From Nocardia miyunensis NBRC 108239 (GTDB lineage Bacteria > Actinomycetota > Actinomycetes > Mycobacteriales > Mycobacteriaceae), in NCBI RefSeq assembly GCF_001613065.1, contig NZ_BDBQ01000082.1, positions 1 to 64,000 of the forward strand: 64,000 nucleotides of DNA, given 5' to 3'. Shown here piece after piece: positions 1 to 7,233 of this stretch (its first letter is position 1; each line of letters begins with the position of its first letter). The notes below the pieces were generated by a model. That model was given only the letters and a program-made list of their open reading frames with translations. It was not told the origin of the DNA and ran no database searches. The position numbers were made by a program, and so were the translations under genes.

Positions 1-64
1 CTCGTCGACGCGCTGCCGCGGAGCGCGGCGGGCAAGGTGCTGCGCGCGGCTGCGCGAACTCTAG
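1..64 (+). CDS. C-terminal tail of an AMP-dependent acyl ligase (partial, reading frame uncertain)
   Basis: The first bases encode LVDALPRSAAGKVLRA, which matches the last motif (A10) of acyl-CoA/acyl-AMP ligases, where the Lys of the AGK segment contacts the adenylate. The gene enters from outside the window. In frame 1 there is no stop until 366, which would run antisense through the ACP gene on the other strand. A one-base shift near 43-61 gives an ordinary ending (LREL, stop at 62-64) that shares bases with the stop of the convergent ACP gene. I therefore favour a natural frameshift or a base error. With the ACP and the acyltransferase beyond it, this would be a ligase/ACP/acyltransferase set. 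Confidence 0.55.
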   Translation, partial: SSTRCRGARRARCCARLREL

Positions 65-315
65 ACCAACCGAGCCGCTCGCTGCGAAACGTAGGCTGCC
101 AGATGCGCGGGCGATTCAAACAGGTCCGCCCGTATCTCCGTGTCGGGGATGCTGACCTCGAATCGCTCCTCGAGGAAATGCACCAGTTTCACCAGACTGA
201 TCGAATCCAGCAGGCCGATCTCCAGCAGAGCGGTCCCGCGATCGACCGGCCCTCCGCCGATTTCAGCCACCATAGCGGAGATATACTCGATTATCGGTTG
301 TTCGATATCGTTCAT
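61..315 (-). CDS. Acyl carrier protein
   Basis: This 84-residue, acidic, single-domain protein has the size and helical pattern of a free-standing acyl carrier protein. The segment GLLDSISLVKLV holds the Ser (in LDSI) expected to carry 4'-phosphopantetheine. It would tether an acyl chain as a thioester in the cytoplasm. It converges on the AMP-ligase tail and is divergent from the PapA-like acyltransferase at 396, so the ligase could load it and the acyltransferase could unload it; that pairing is inferred from position only. The ATG at 313-315 is the only sensible start. Confidence 0.85.
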   Translation of the reverse strand: MNDIEQPIIEYISAMVAEIGGGPVDRGTALLEIGLLDSISLVKLVHFLEERFEVSIPDTEIRADLFESPAHLAAYVSQRAARLV

Positions 316-395
316 GGTTCGGCCCCTTGTGCAGTCAGCATATCAGCCAATTTCATCGCGACCTGAAATGAAATTCGACAACACGGGAGGACGAC

Positions 396-1694
396 GTGGG
401 CGAAACGCGTCCGCTGGGCGAACGGGAACAACTGCTCAACCATTTGCATGTCCGTCGAGGGCTGATCACCATGCAGGTGCTGCATGTGCGCGGCCACCTC
501 GATCCGGCGCTGGTGCGGCGCGCGCTCGACTGGCTACAGGCCCAGCACACCATTCTTCGCGCGCATATCCGCTACGGCAAGATCATCTGGCGACCGCTGC
601 CGCCCTTCGCCTATCGCCGGCGCTGGTTCGACACCGAGGGCACCACACAGATCCCGTTGACGGTGCTCGACGACGCCGACCCGGACGCCTGGCGCAAGGT
701 TCTCGCCGACGACATGCGCGCACCGATCCGGAAGGGCAACCATCCGCGCCTGCGGACGACGCTGGTGCGGCAGTCGCCCGACGCCCACCTCAATCACATC
801 CTCATCTGCGCCGATCACGCGACGCTCGACGCCCGGTCCGCCAACATGTTCGCTCGCCAGCTTCTGGAATTCCTCGCCGACCCGGCCACGGCGGAACTGA
901 AACCGCCGATCGACACGGCCCTGCCCCCGCCGATCGAGGCCGGTCTGCCCGATAAATCCGGCAGCGGCAAGAAGACCGGCGCTGGAAACAGGACCGCCTA
1001 TAAGCCGGCCATTCGGCTGCCGAAGCAGAAGATACGCAATCCGAAGAAGGAAACGCGAGTACTGGCGCGTCACCTCGAGCCCACCGTGACGGCAACACTC
1101 GCGGATGCCGTCAAAACCAACCGAACGACACTGCACGGTGCGCTGACGGCCGCCTTCCTGCTCGCGATACACGAGCAGTACGGGCTCGACGTCATGACCG
1201 TGTTGACCACGGTCGACCTCCGCCGCCTCAGTACCCTCTCGCTGCCGCAGGAGACCTACGGCTGCTACGCCGACATCGTGCGCACCGAGCACTCCGTAAC
1301 CGACGACTTCTGGGCAACCGCCCGCGACGCCTCGTTCAAGATGATCGCCACGCTGGCCAAGGACCCGGAATCCGCCTCGATCCTGAAGTTTCCCGATTGG
1401 GAGGTGTATCGGCACGAAGCCGTGCCAACGCTCCGGAACAGACGACGCCTCGATGGACTCGCGGTCACCACGGCAGACGAGTCCGGCCTCCGAACCGGCT
1501 ACGGCGCCTACACACTCGAGGACATCACCAGGGCGGTTTCACTCGACGTGTTCGGCTCGTCGCTGTTCGTGATCGCCAACGAGCGGCTCGGTGGCCTCGA
1601 CCTCGACGTCGTGTACACGGCAATCGCGATGAACGAGGAAGACGTGCGATTGCTCACCGACAAAGCGGTGGCCCGGCTCGAAAGCGCTGGATGA
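396..1694 (+). CDS. PapA-like acyltransferase / condensation-fold protein
   Basis: The 432-residue protein resembles the condensation-domain superfamily that includes mycobacterial PapA acyltransferases, which move an acyl chain from a carrier protein or CoA to an alcohol. The catalytic motif appears near residue 145 as DHATLDA, matching H-x3-D although the first His of the usual HHxxxDG is Asp here. The N-terminal stretch (LREQLLNHLHV type, then tandem strands to WRPLPPF) and the C-terminal DLRR and YGAYTLEDI regions fit two-lobed members. The GTG start at 396 is chosen because GGGAGG lies at 385-390 with good spacing. An acyl-ester or acyl-glycolipid product is possible; the acceptor cannot be read from the sequence. 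Confidence 0.7.
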   Translation: MGETRPLGEREQLLNHLHVRRGLITMQVLHVRGHLDPALVRRALDWLQAQHTILRAHIRYGKIIWRPLPPFAYRRRWFDTEGTTQIPLTVLDDADPDAWRKVLADDMRAPIRKGNHPRLRTTLVRQSPDAHLNHILICADHATLDARSANMFARQLLEFLADPATAELKPPIDTALPPPIEAGLPDKSGSGKKTGAGNRTAYKPAIRLPKQKIRNPKKETRVLARHLEPTVTATLADAVKTNRTTLHGALTAAFLLAIHEQYGLDVMTVLTTVDLRRLSTLSLPQETYGCYADIVRTEHSVTDDFWATARDASFKMIATLAKDPESASILKFPDWEVYRHEAVPTLRNRRRLDGLAVTTADESGLRTGYGAYTLEDITRAVSLDVFGSSLFVIANERLGGLDLDVVYTAIAMNEEDVRLLTDKAVARLESAG

Positions 1695-1743
1695 GAACGC
1701 ACTGATACCAGACCCCGCGAGAACGTGAGCAGCCGCGACGGAT

Positions 1744-2595
1744 ATGCGGCGGTCGGCGCGGCAACCTCCTCGTGGCACAGCGGGCACAATGAACCGGGTG
1801 AGAGCCTTGCAGCCGACCCCCGGCGCCCACGACCACTCCCCCGGCAACCAGGACCGGGTCTCCATCGACGACGTCCGCGCGCTCCGCGAGCAGTTCTTCG
1901 ACTTCATGCTCGGCTACAAATTCGCCATCGACGAGATCACGACCAAGATCAATATCTTGCGCGAGGACTTCAACAACACGCACGAGTACAACCCCATCGA
2001 GCACGTGGGATCGCGGCTCAAGTCACCCGAGAGCGTGCTGGAGAAGGTTCAGCGCAAGAACTATCCGATGAACCTGGCCTCCATCCGGGAGAACGTGCTC
2101 GATATCGCCGGGGTCCGGGTGGTCTGCAGCTTCATCTCCGATATCGCCCTGATCCGGGACATGCTGGTCGGGCAGGAAGACATCACGCTCCTCGAGGAGC
2201 GCGACTACATCACCCACCGCAAACCGAACGGCTACCAGAGTCTGCACCTGATCGTCTCGATCCCGGTGTTCCGCTCCAACCGCACCGACCGCATGCCGGT
2301 CGAAATCCAGATCCGCACCATCGCGATGGACTTCTGGGCGAGCCTCGAGCACAAGATCTACTACAAGTACAGCGGCGAGGTCCCCTCGAACCTGCAGAGC
2401 GACCTGGCCCAGGCCGCCGAGGTCGCCGCCCAGCTGGACGAGAAGATGGAAGCCCTGCACAGCCAGGTCGACCGCACCGCGGACACCCAGCACAGCCCGC
2501 TCGACTCACTCGACCTCAGCAAGCTGTACGGCCTCACCGCGGACCCCGCCGACACCCCGCCCGGCCCGCGGATAAGCCGGCCCCGGCCGCGGTGA
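1744..2595 (+). CDS. Small alarmone synthetase (RelA/SpoT synthetase domain)
   Basis: This protein should transfer pyrophosphate from ATP to GDP or GTP, making (p)ppGpp. It has only the synthetase domain: DIAGVRVVCSF near residue 120, the nucleotide-stacking Tyr in KPNGYQSLH, and EIQIRTIAMDFWASLEHK, with the Glu expected to bind magnesium. There is no HD hydrolase, TGS or ACT domain, so it belongs with single-domain synthetases of the RelQ/RelP kind. At 283 residues it is longer than typical (about 210-250) because of N- and C-terminal extensions. An in-frame ATG at 1789 (MNRVRALQ) may be the true start and would remove 15 residues. It converges on the kinase gene with only four bases between stops. 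Confidence 0.85.
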   Translation: MRRSARQPPRGTAGTMNRVRALQPTPGAHDHSPGNQDRVSIDDVRALREQFFDFMLGYKFAIDEITTKINILREDFNNTHEYNPIEHVGSRLKSPESVLEKVQRKNYPMNLASIRENVLDIAGVRVVCSFISDIALIRDMLVGQEDITLLEERDYITHRKPNGYQSLHLIVSIPVFRSNRTDRMPVEIQIRTIAMDFWASLEHKIYYKYSGEVPSNLQSDLAQAAEVAAQLDEKMEALHSQVDRTADTQHSPLDSLDLSKLYGLTADPADTPPGPRISRPRPR

Positions 2596-2599
2596 GTGG

Positions 2600-4147
2600 C
2601 TAGCTTCCCAGCGGAAGCTGTCGCCACTGTTGGAGTATCTGATCGATGGTGTGTCCGGACCAGGTCATCACCACCACGAACCGGGAGTAGGCGGGGTCCG
2701 GGAAGAACGTCCATACCGGGGGATGGTTGATGTCACGGCTGTAATCGGTGCCGGCGCAGGTGACGACCAGGGCAGGTTGGGCCTGCTCCGGATGGGGCAG
2801 AGTCTGGGAACGCCGCTCGCACAGCCCGAGATCGAAGAACTTCGAGACCAGTGCATCGAGACCGAGAGCCGCGTGCGCCGATCCGGCGCGGTCCATGACA
2901 TCGACCTTCAGCGGGTTGACGCTCTGGTCCCCCATCGGGACCAGACATGAGATGCGGGCGTAGTCGTGGTCGGGCGGCTGTTCCGTGGAGCCCGGGTCGT
3001 TCTGTGTGCAGGTCGTCCCGTGCCAGCCGGTATTGGCGTTCATACCGCCGATGAGTCCGGGGAATGCCACCGCGGCGGGGGCGTGCCGGGTGTCCCATCC
3101 CGATGCGGTGCCGGGCGGCGGGACCGGGGCGGCCGCATCGGTTTCGCGCGAGGCATCGAACAGATCGGTCCCCAGGACCAGGTAGGCGACCACCGCGAGA
3201 ATCACCACCACGGCCCCGGCGGCCACCGGCAGCGCGCGGCGCGCCGAAACTCGAATACCTCGTGAACTACGCTGGGGTGTTCGGCTTTTCGACGCTTCCG
3301 GTACGGCTGGGACATCGCTTTCCACCGGTCGGGCCCGCTGCACCGCGGCGATGAACTCGCCACAACTCGGGAAGCGATCCGCCGGTTCCTTGGCCAGCGC
3401 CCTGGCGAACACGGGATCCAGCGCCGCCAGCTCCGGCAGTAGATCCCCCGGCAGCAGCGGCGGTGTGTGCACGTGCGCGTAGGCCAGGGCGATCGGACCG
3501 GTCACCGGGAACGGCGGCTGCCCGGTCAGCAATACGAACAGACTGCATGCCAGGGAGTACTGGTCGGACCGGTGATCGACGGCCCCGCCGGAGACCTGTT
3601 CCGGCGAGATATAGGCGACCGTCCCGGTCATCGAACCGGTTCTGGTCAGACCGGTGGTCGCGTCGCGCAGCCGGGCGACACCGAAATCGGTCAGCAGCAC
3701 CCGTTCCGGGCGGCCCGGCTCGGGGACGGTGATGAGAAAATTCGAGGGCTTCACATCCCGGTGCAGCACTCCGGCCTGATGCGCGTAGTCGAGGGCATCC
3801 GCGATCTGCGTGCCGATCCGGAGCACCCGGTCGGGATCGGCGTCGGTGATCGCGCCGGCATCGGTCCCGTGCACGAATTGCATTGCGATCCAGTGGATAT
3901 CGCTGGTAATCCCGCGATCGAAGATGGTCACGATATTCGGATGGTCCAGCCGGGCGGTGAAATCGGCTTCGTGTTCGAACCGCTGCCGAGCCTCCGGATC
4001 GGCCTTGGTCGGATCGAGCAGTTTCAGTGCCACCGCCCTGGGCAACCTGGGGTCCTGCGCCAGATAGACGATGCCCCAACCGCCCGCACCGAGTTCGCGG
4101 TCGATGATGTAGCCGGCGAACGACTCACCGGCCTCGAGCTCGATCAT
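2600..4147 (-). CDS. Transmembrane Ser/Thr protein kinase with PknH-like sensor domain
   Basis: A 515-residue Hanks-type kinase. The glycine loop GAGGWG, the ATP-binding Lys of VALKLL (residue 42), the catalytic HRDVKPSN (129-136) and DFG (154-156) are all present in the first 270 residues, followed by a Pro/Arg-rich juxtamembrane linker. One membrane span lies at about 306-326. The rest (330-515) is predicted extracytoplasmic; it contains several Cys and a start (AFPGLIGGMNANTGW) resembling the PknH sensor domain. The start is placed at the ATG beginning MIELEAGESFAGY; 12 further upstream codons (to 4183) look non-conserved. It probably senses a cell-envelope signal. It is divergent from the secreted protein at 4427. 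Confidence 0.88.
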   Translation of the reverse strand: MIELEAGESFAGYIIDRELGAGGWGIVYLAQDPRLPRAVALKLLDPTKADPEARQRFEHEADFTARLDHPNIVTIFDRGITSDIHWIAMQFVHGTDAGAITDADPDRVLRIGTQIADALDYAHQAGVLHRDVKPSNFLITVPEPGRPERVLLTDFGVARLRDATTGLTRTGSMTGTVAYISPEQVSGGAVDHRSDQYSLACSLFVLLTGQPPFPVTGPIALAYAHVHTPPLLPGDLLPELAALDPVFARALAKEPADRFPSCGEFIAAVQRARPVESDVPAVPEASKSRTPQRSSRGIRVSARRALPVAAGAVVVILAVVAYLVLGTDLFDASRETDAAAPVPPPGTASGWDTRHAPAAVAFPGLIGGMNANTGWHGTTCTQNDPGSTEQPPDHDYARISCLVPMGDQSVNPLKVDVMDRAGSAHAALGLDALVSKFFDLGLCERRSQTLPHPEQAQPALVVTCAGTDYSRDINHPPVWTFFPDPAYSRFVVVMTWSGHTIDQILQQWRQLPLGS

Positions 4148-4307
4148 CGTTCCCTTCCGGTCATCTCGGGCGCCCCTGTCCACATCCGACCGGCCTCGAC
4201 GCCTGCGCCGACCCTACCGCAGGCCGGTCGGCAGCGCGTCCGACGGTTCGTCGAACTCGATTGACGACGAACGAGTTTCGCCGGACTCCGCGCTCGTTCG
4301 GTGCCGC

Positions 4308-4336
4308 GTTGAACCGACGTTGAACCGACGTGAAAC
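4308..4336 (+). promoter_or_regulatory. Tandem 11-bp repeats, candidate SARP operator
   Basis: The 11-mer GTTGAACCGAC occurs twice back to back (4308-4318 and 4319-4329), and a third, degraded copy starts GTGAAAC at 4330. SARP activators bind direct heptamer repeats at 11-bp steps just upstream of a -10 box. A weak -10-like CAGGAT follows at 4346-4351. The window encodes two SARP-type proteins nearby, so one could act here on the secreted-protein gene. Period and copy number are seen; regulator identity is inferred. Confidence 0.5.
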
Positions 4337-4388
4337 ACACCCGGACAGGATGGACACCGACCCACCATCAACCCGGTGGGAAGTCCAG

Positions 4389-4408
4389 ACCTGTTCGGAG
4401 CAACAGGT
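4389..4408 (+). promoter_or_regulatory. 5' leader hairpin before the secreted-protein gene
   Basis: ACCTGTT (4389-4395) pairs perfectly with AACAGGT (4402-4408) around a six-base loop and is followed by TTTT, 4 bases before the GGGAGGAG ribosome site. It could affect translation or act as an attenuator; nothing proves this. Confidence 0.35.
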
Positions 4409-4426
4409 TTTCGGGAGGAGAAACAC

Positions 4427-4843
4427 ATGATGAAGTCCACGATCGGCCGCGCGGGGGTGCTGTGCAGCGGGCTCGCGGTGGCAGCGGCGACGGTTGCGGT
4501 CTCGACGGGCACGGCGTCGGCCGCCGACAATGGCGGCTGCGGTGGGCCCGGTTACGCCTACGTGTGCATCAGCAGGAACGGCGGCACCGTCGACTACACC
4601 GGGCACACCGATTTCGCCAACGGCGCCACCGGCACGATTCACCTGTGGCTGTGGGATTACACCGAGAAACCCGGCGGCGTAAGGGTTTTCACGACCGATT
4701 TCCCGGCCGCGACCGGTCCGCAGGACTACCGTCCCGGCGGCCTGGCCAACCCGGCTCCCGGACACGACTACAAGGCGGAGATGCGAGTGGACTGGGGCGG
4801 CAAGAAGGTCGACGTCTACCTGAGCCCCGATATGTTCGCCTGA
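4427..4843 (+). CDS. Small secreted protein, unknown function
   Basis: The product (138 residues) starts with a clear Sec signal peptide: basic MMKSTIGRAG, a hydrophobic Ala/Val stretch, and a likely cut after ASA in TASA-ADNGG, about residue 30. The mature part is short, Gly-rich and contains two Cys (GGCGG and YVCIS) that could form a disulfide, followed by an alternating polar/hydrophobic pattern suggesting a small beta domain. No catalytic motif is evident. GGGAGGAG at 4413-4420, six bases before the ATG, fixes the start; an alternative ATG lies one codon later. The candidate SARP repeats upstream and the neighbouring sensor kinase suggest regulated envelope export. Confidence 0.8.
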   Translation: MMKSTIGRAGVLCSGLAVAAATVAVSTGTASAADNGGCGGPGYAYVCISRNGGTVDYTGHTDFANGATGTIHLWLWDYTEKPGGVRVFTTDFPAATGPQDYRPGGLANPAPGHDYKAEMRVDWGGKKVDVYLSPDMFA

Positions 4844-4858
4844 TCCCGCCGTACCCGG

Positions 4859-5866
4859 TCACCCGCCGCCTGCCCGGTGGCCGGGGTGCCGCGTCCGATC
4901 GGAAGAAGTGGACGGCATCGTCGGCATATCGGTCGGCCCGCTCGCCCGAGTATCCCGCGTCTGCGGCAGGGTGGTCGAGGTGAGTTCCGATCGGATGCGC
5001 GGCCGCGGGCCGGTCGGCGGAACACTGTCCGATCCCGCCGTGTGCAGCGCCCGTTCGATCGCTGCGACGAATTCGGTACAACTGTCGAATCGATCGTGCG
5101 GCTGTTTCGAGAGCGCTCTGGCGAACACCGGATCGAGCGCGCCCAGATCCGGACGGACGTCGCTGATGGTTCGAGGTGGTTGCTGCACGTGCGCGGCCAT
5201 CAGCGCCAGGGCGTCCCGCATCGGGAATACCTGATGGCCGGTCAACAACTGAAACAGTGTGCAGGCCAACGAGTATTGATCCGAGCGATGGCCGATCGGC
5301 GCCCCGGACACCTGCTCGGGCGAGACGAAGGCTCCGGTGCCGATGACGGCTCCGGTCTTGGTGAGGTGCGCGGTGTCCTGATACAGCCGGGCGACACCGA
5401 AATCGGTGAGCACCACTTGCTCGGGACCTCCGTGTCCGGGAGCGAGCAGGATATTGGAGGGTTTGACGTCGCGGTGCAGGATGCCCTCGTCGTGTGCGTA
5501 GTCCAGGGCGGCGGCGATCTCGGCGCCGATCCAGGTCGCCCGCTCGACGACCAGCGGGACGATCACCGCGGATGCGTCGGTGCCCGGGACGTACTGCATG
5601 GATATCCACATGACACCGTCCTCGACGCCGCGGTCGTGAATGGTGACGATGTTGGGATGCACCAGGCGGGAAGCCAGGTCGCCTTCCCGGATGAATCGCT
5701 GACGCGACTCCTCGCCGCCGGCATTGTGGGTCAGCAGCTTGAGTGCCACGAATCGAGGCAGCAGCGGATCCTTCGCCAGGTACACCGTCCCCCAGCCACC
5801 GGCGCCGAGACGGCGTTCGATGGTGTACCCGGCGAATACCGCGTCGGGCCGCAGATCGGTCAGCAT
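4859..5866 (-). CDS. Cytosolic Ser/Thr protein kinase, translationally coupled to the EmbR-like regulator
   Basis: A 335-residue Hanks kinase with GAGGWG at 21-26, Lys43, HRDVKPSN at 131-138 and DFG at 155-157, all intact. After the kinase domain (to about 275) comes a Pro/Ser/Thr-rich tail with no membrane span, so the protein should be cytoplasmic. Its start overlaps the stop of the EmbR-like gene by seven bases, so both are probably made together. In mycobacteria pknH lies beside embR and PknH phosphorylates EmbR through its FHA domain; the same partnership is likely here, although this kinase lacks the PknH sensor. The sensor-bearing kinase is instead at 2600-4147. Confidence 0.9.
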   Translation of the reverse strand: MLTDLRPDAVFAGYTIERRLGAGGWGTVYLAKDPLLPRFVALKLLTHNAGGEESRQRFIREGDLASRLVHPNIVTIHDRGVEDGVMWISMQYVPGTDASAVIVPLVVERATWIGAEIAAALDYAHDEGILHRDVKPSNILLAPGHGGPEQVVLTDFGVARLYQDTAHLTKTGAVIGTGAFVSPEQVSGAPIGHRSDQYSLACTLFQLLTGHQVFPMRDALALMAAHVQQPPRTISDVRPDLGALDPVFARALSKQPHDRFDSCTEFVAAIERALHTAGSDSVPPTGPRPRIRSELTSTTLPQTRDTRASGPTDMPTMPSTSSDRTRHPGHRAGGG

Positions 5867-7023
5867 CCCGGTGTTCCCGGCTTTCCGGCCGAACGCTCTT
5901 CGATCCTCGTGAAACTCATTGTCGTGGAGCCGATCTGGATGGTGTCCGCGTCCTCGAGCACCCTGGCCTGATCGATGCGCTCGCCGTTGACGGCGACGCC
6001 GTTCGTGGAATCGAGATCACGGATGACGAGTCCGACCGGGTTCTGCGAGATTTTGGCGTGGTAACGGCTGACCTCGACGTCGTCGAGCGCGAGATCGTTG
6101 TCGGCCATGCGTCCGATCTTCAGGCTGGTCGGGCCGATGTCGACGAGCCGGCCGTCATCGAGCCGGAGTCGTCCGGTGAGCCGCTGCGGATCGCGGGCCA
6201 CGGTGGGCGCCACCCGAAGCGGGTCGGCCGGTGGCTGCGGTCGCGGGCTCACCGGCTCCTGGTTGAGGATCTTGCGTTCGAGTTCGATCAATGCCGGGCC
6301 GAGGGAAACCCCCAGCTCGTCGGCGAGGATTCGGCGTACTCGCCGAAGCGTTTCCAGCGCGTCGGCCTGCCGGTCCCGCCGGTACTGCGCGGTGGCCAAC
6401 TGCGCCCACAGGGGCTCGCGCAACCGGAGCGCTCTGTCGTGTGTGAGGGCGGTGAGTTCACCGATGAGGTCCGCACTCGATCCGCACGCCAGATCGGCAT
6501 CGATCCGGGCCTCCAGGCAATTCCAGCGCCCCTCGTCCAGGACCAGGCTCGCGCTGTCGGCGAAGTCGAACCCACGCAGGTTCGACAGTGGGGCTCCGCG
6601 CCATTCGGCGAGCGCCACGCGATACAGCCGCGCGGCCTCGGCATGATCACCGGCCGCGGATGCGGCGGCGGCAGCGGACCTGGCCGATTCGAAACGCCCC
6701 AGATCGCAGTGGGCGTCATCGAGAGCGAGCCGGTAGCCTGCCGCGTCCGAGGCAATCACGGCGGCGTCGTCCACGGATTGGCCGCGCAACTGGCTGCGCA
6801 GTTTCGAGACCAGCACGTGCAATCGTGCCGGCGGAGCCTGCGCCGCGTCGCTGCCCCAGATCTGGTGGATGAGCTCATCGGACCGCACGACCCGATCGCG
6901 ATTCAACATGAGCAGGGCCAGCATGGCCGATGGATTACGACCCCCGATCGCAACGGTGGCATCACCCAGCCGCAGCTCGACCGGGCCCAGCACTCGAAGG
7001 TCGACCCGAGCCTCCCCGCTCAA
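5860..7023 (-). CDS. EmbR-like SARP regulator with FHA domain
   Basis: The protein has a winged-helix DNA-binding domain (DLRVLGPVEL to VSKLRSQL, residues about 5-95), a bacterial transcriptional activation domain to about 250, and a C-terminal FHA phosphothreonine-binding domain (about 285-375) with the hallmark GR, SRYHAK and STNGVAVNG segments. This is the EmbR layout. I place the start at the TTG at 7021-7023 because GAGGAGG sits seven bases upstream (7031-7037); the resulting 387 residues match the usual EmbR length. A longer open frame up to 7221 has no good ribosome site and an atypical N-terminus. Likely controlled by the overlapping downstream kinase. Target genes are unknown; the 11-bp repeats at 4308 are one candidate. 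Confidence 0.87.
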   Translation of the reverse strand: MSGEARVDLRVLGPVELRLGDATVAIGGRNPSAMLALLMLNRDRVVRSDELIHQIWGSDAAQAPPARLHVLVSKLRSQLRGQSVDDAAVIASDAAGYRLALDDAHCDLGRFESARSAAAAASAAGDHAEAARLYRVALAEWRGAPLSNLRGFDFADSASLVLDEGRWNCLEARIDADLACGSSADLIGELTALTHDRALRLREPLWAQLATAQYRRDRQADALETLRRVRRILADELGVSLGPALIELERKILNQEPVSPRPQPPADPLRVAPTVARDPQRLTGRLRLDDGRLVDIGPTSLKIGRMADNDLALDDVEVSRYHAKISQNPVGLVIRDLDSTNGVAVNGERIDQARVLEDADTIQIGSTTMSFTRIEERSAGKPGTPGC

Positions 7024-7233
7024 CGGTGCACCTCCTCGACCACGCCGTAATCGTACAGCGGTCGAAACAATGAAAGGAAGCCGCGGGAGCTGCCGCCCAT
7101 GACCTGTTGCGGGACAGCGTGGTCCGGCGACGAGCACTGCGGCGGACACCGGAACGTACCGATTCCGAACGGATTCCACCGAACCGGTGAGAGGGCCGGG
7201 CCGCGGGTCCGAGCGGGCCACCAGTGAATTGCG

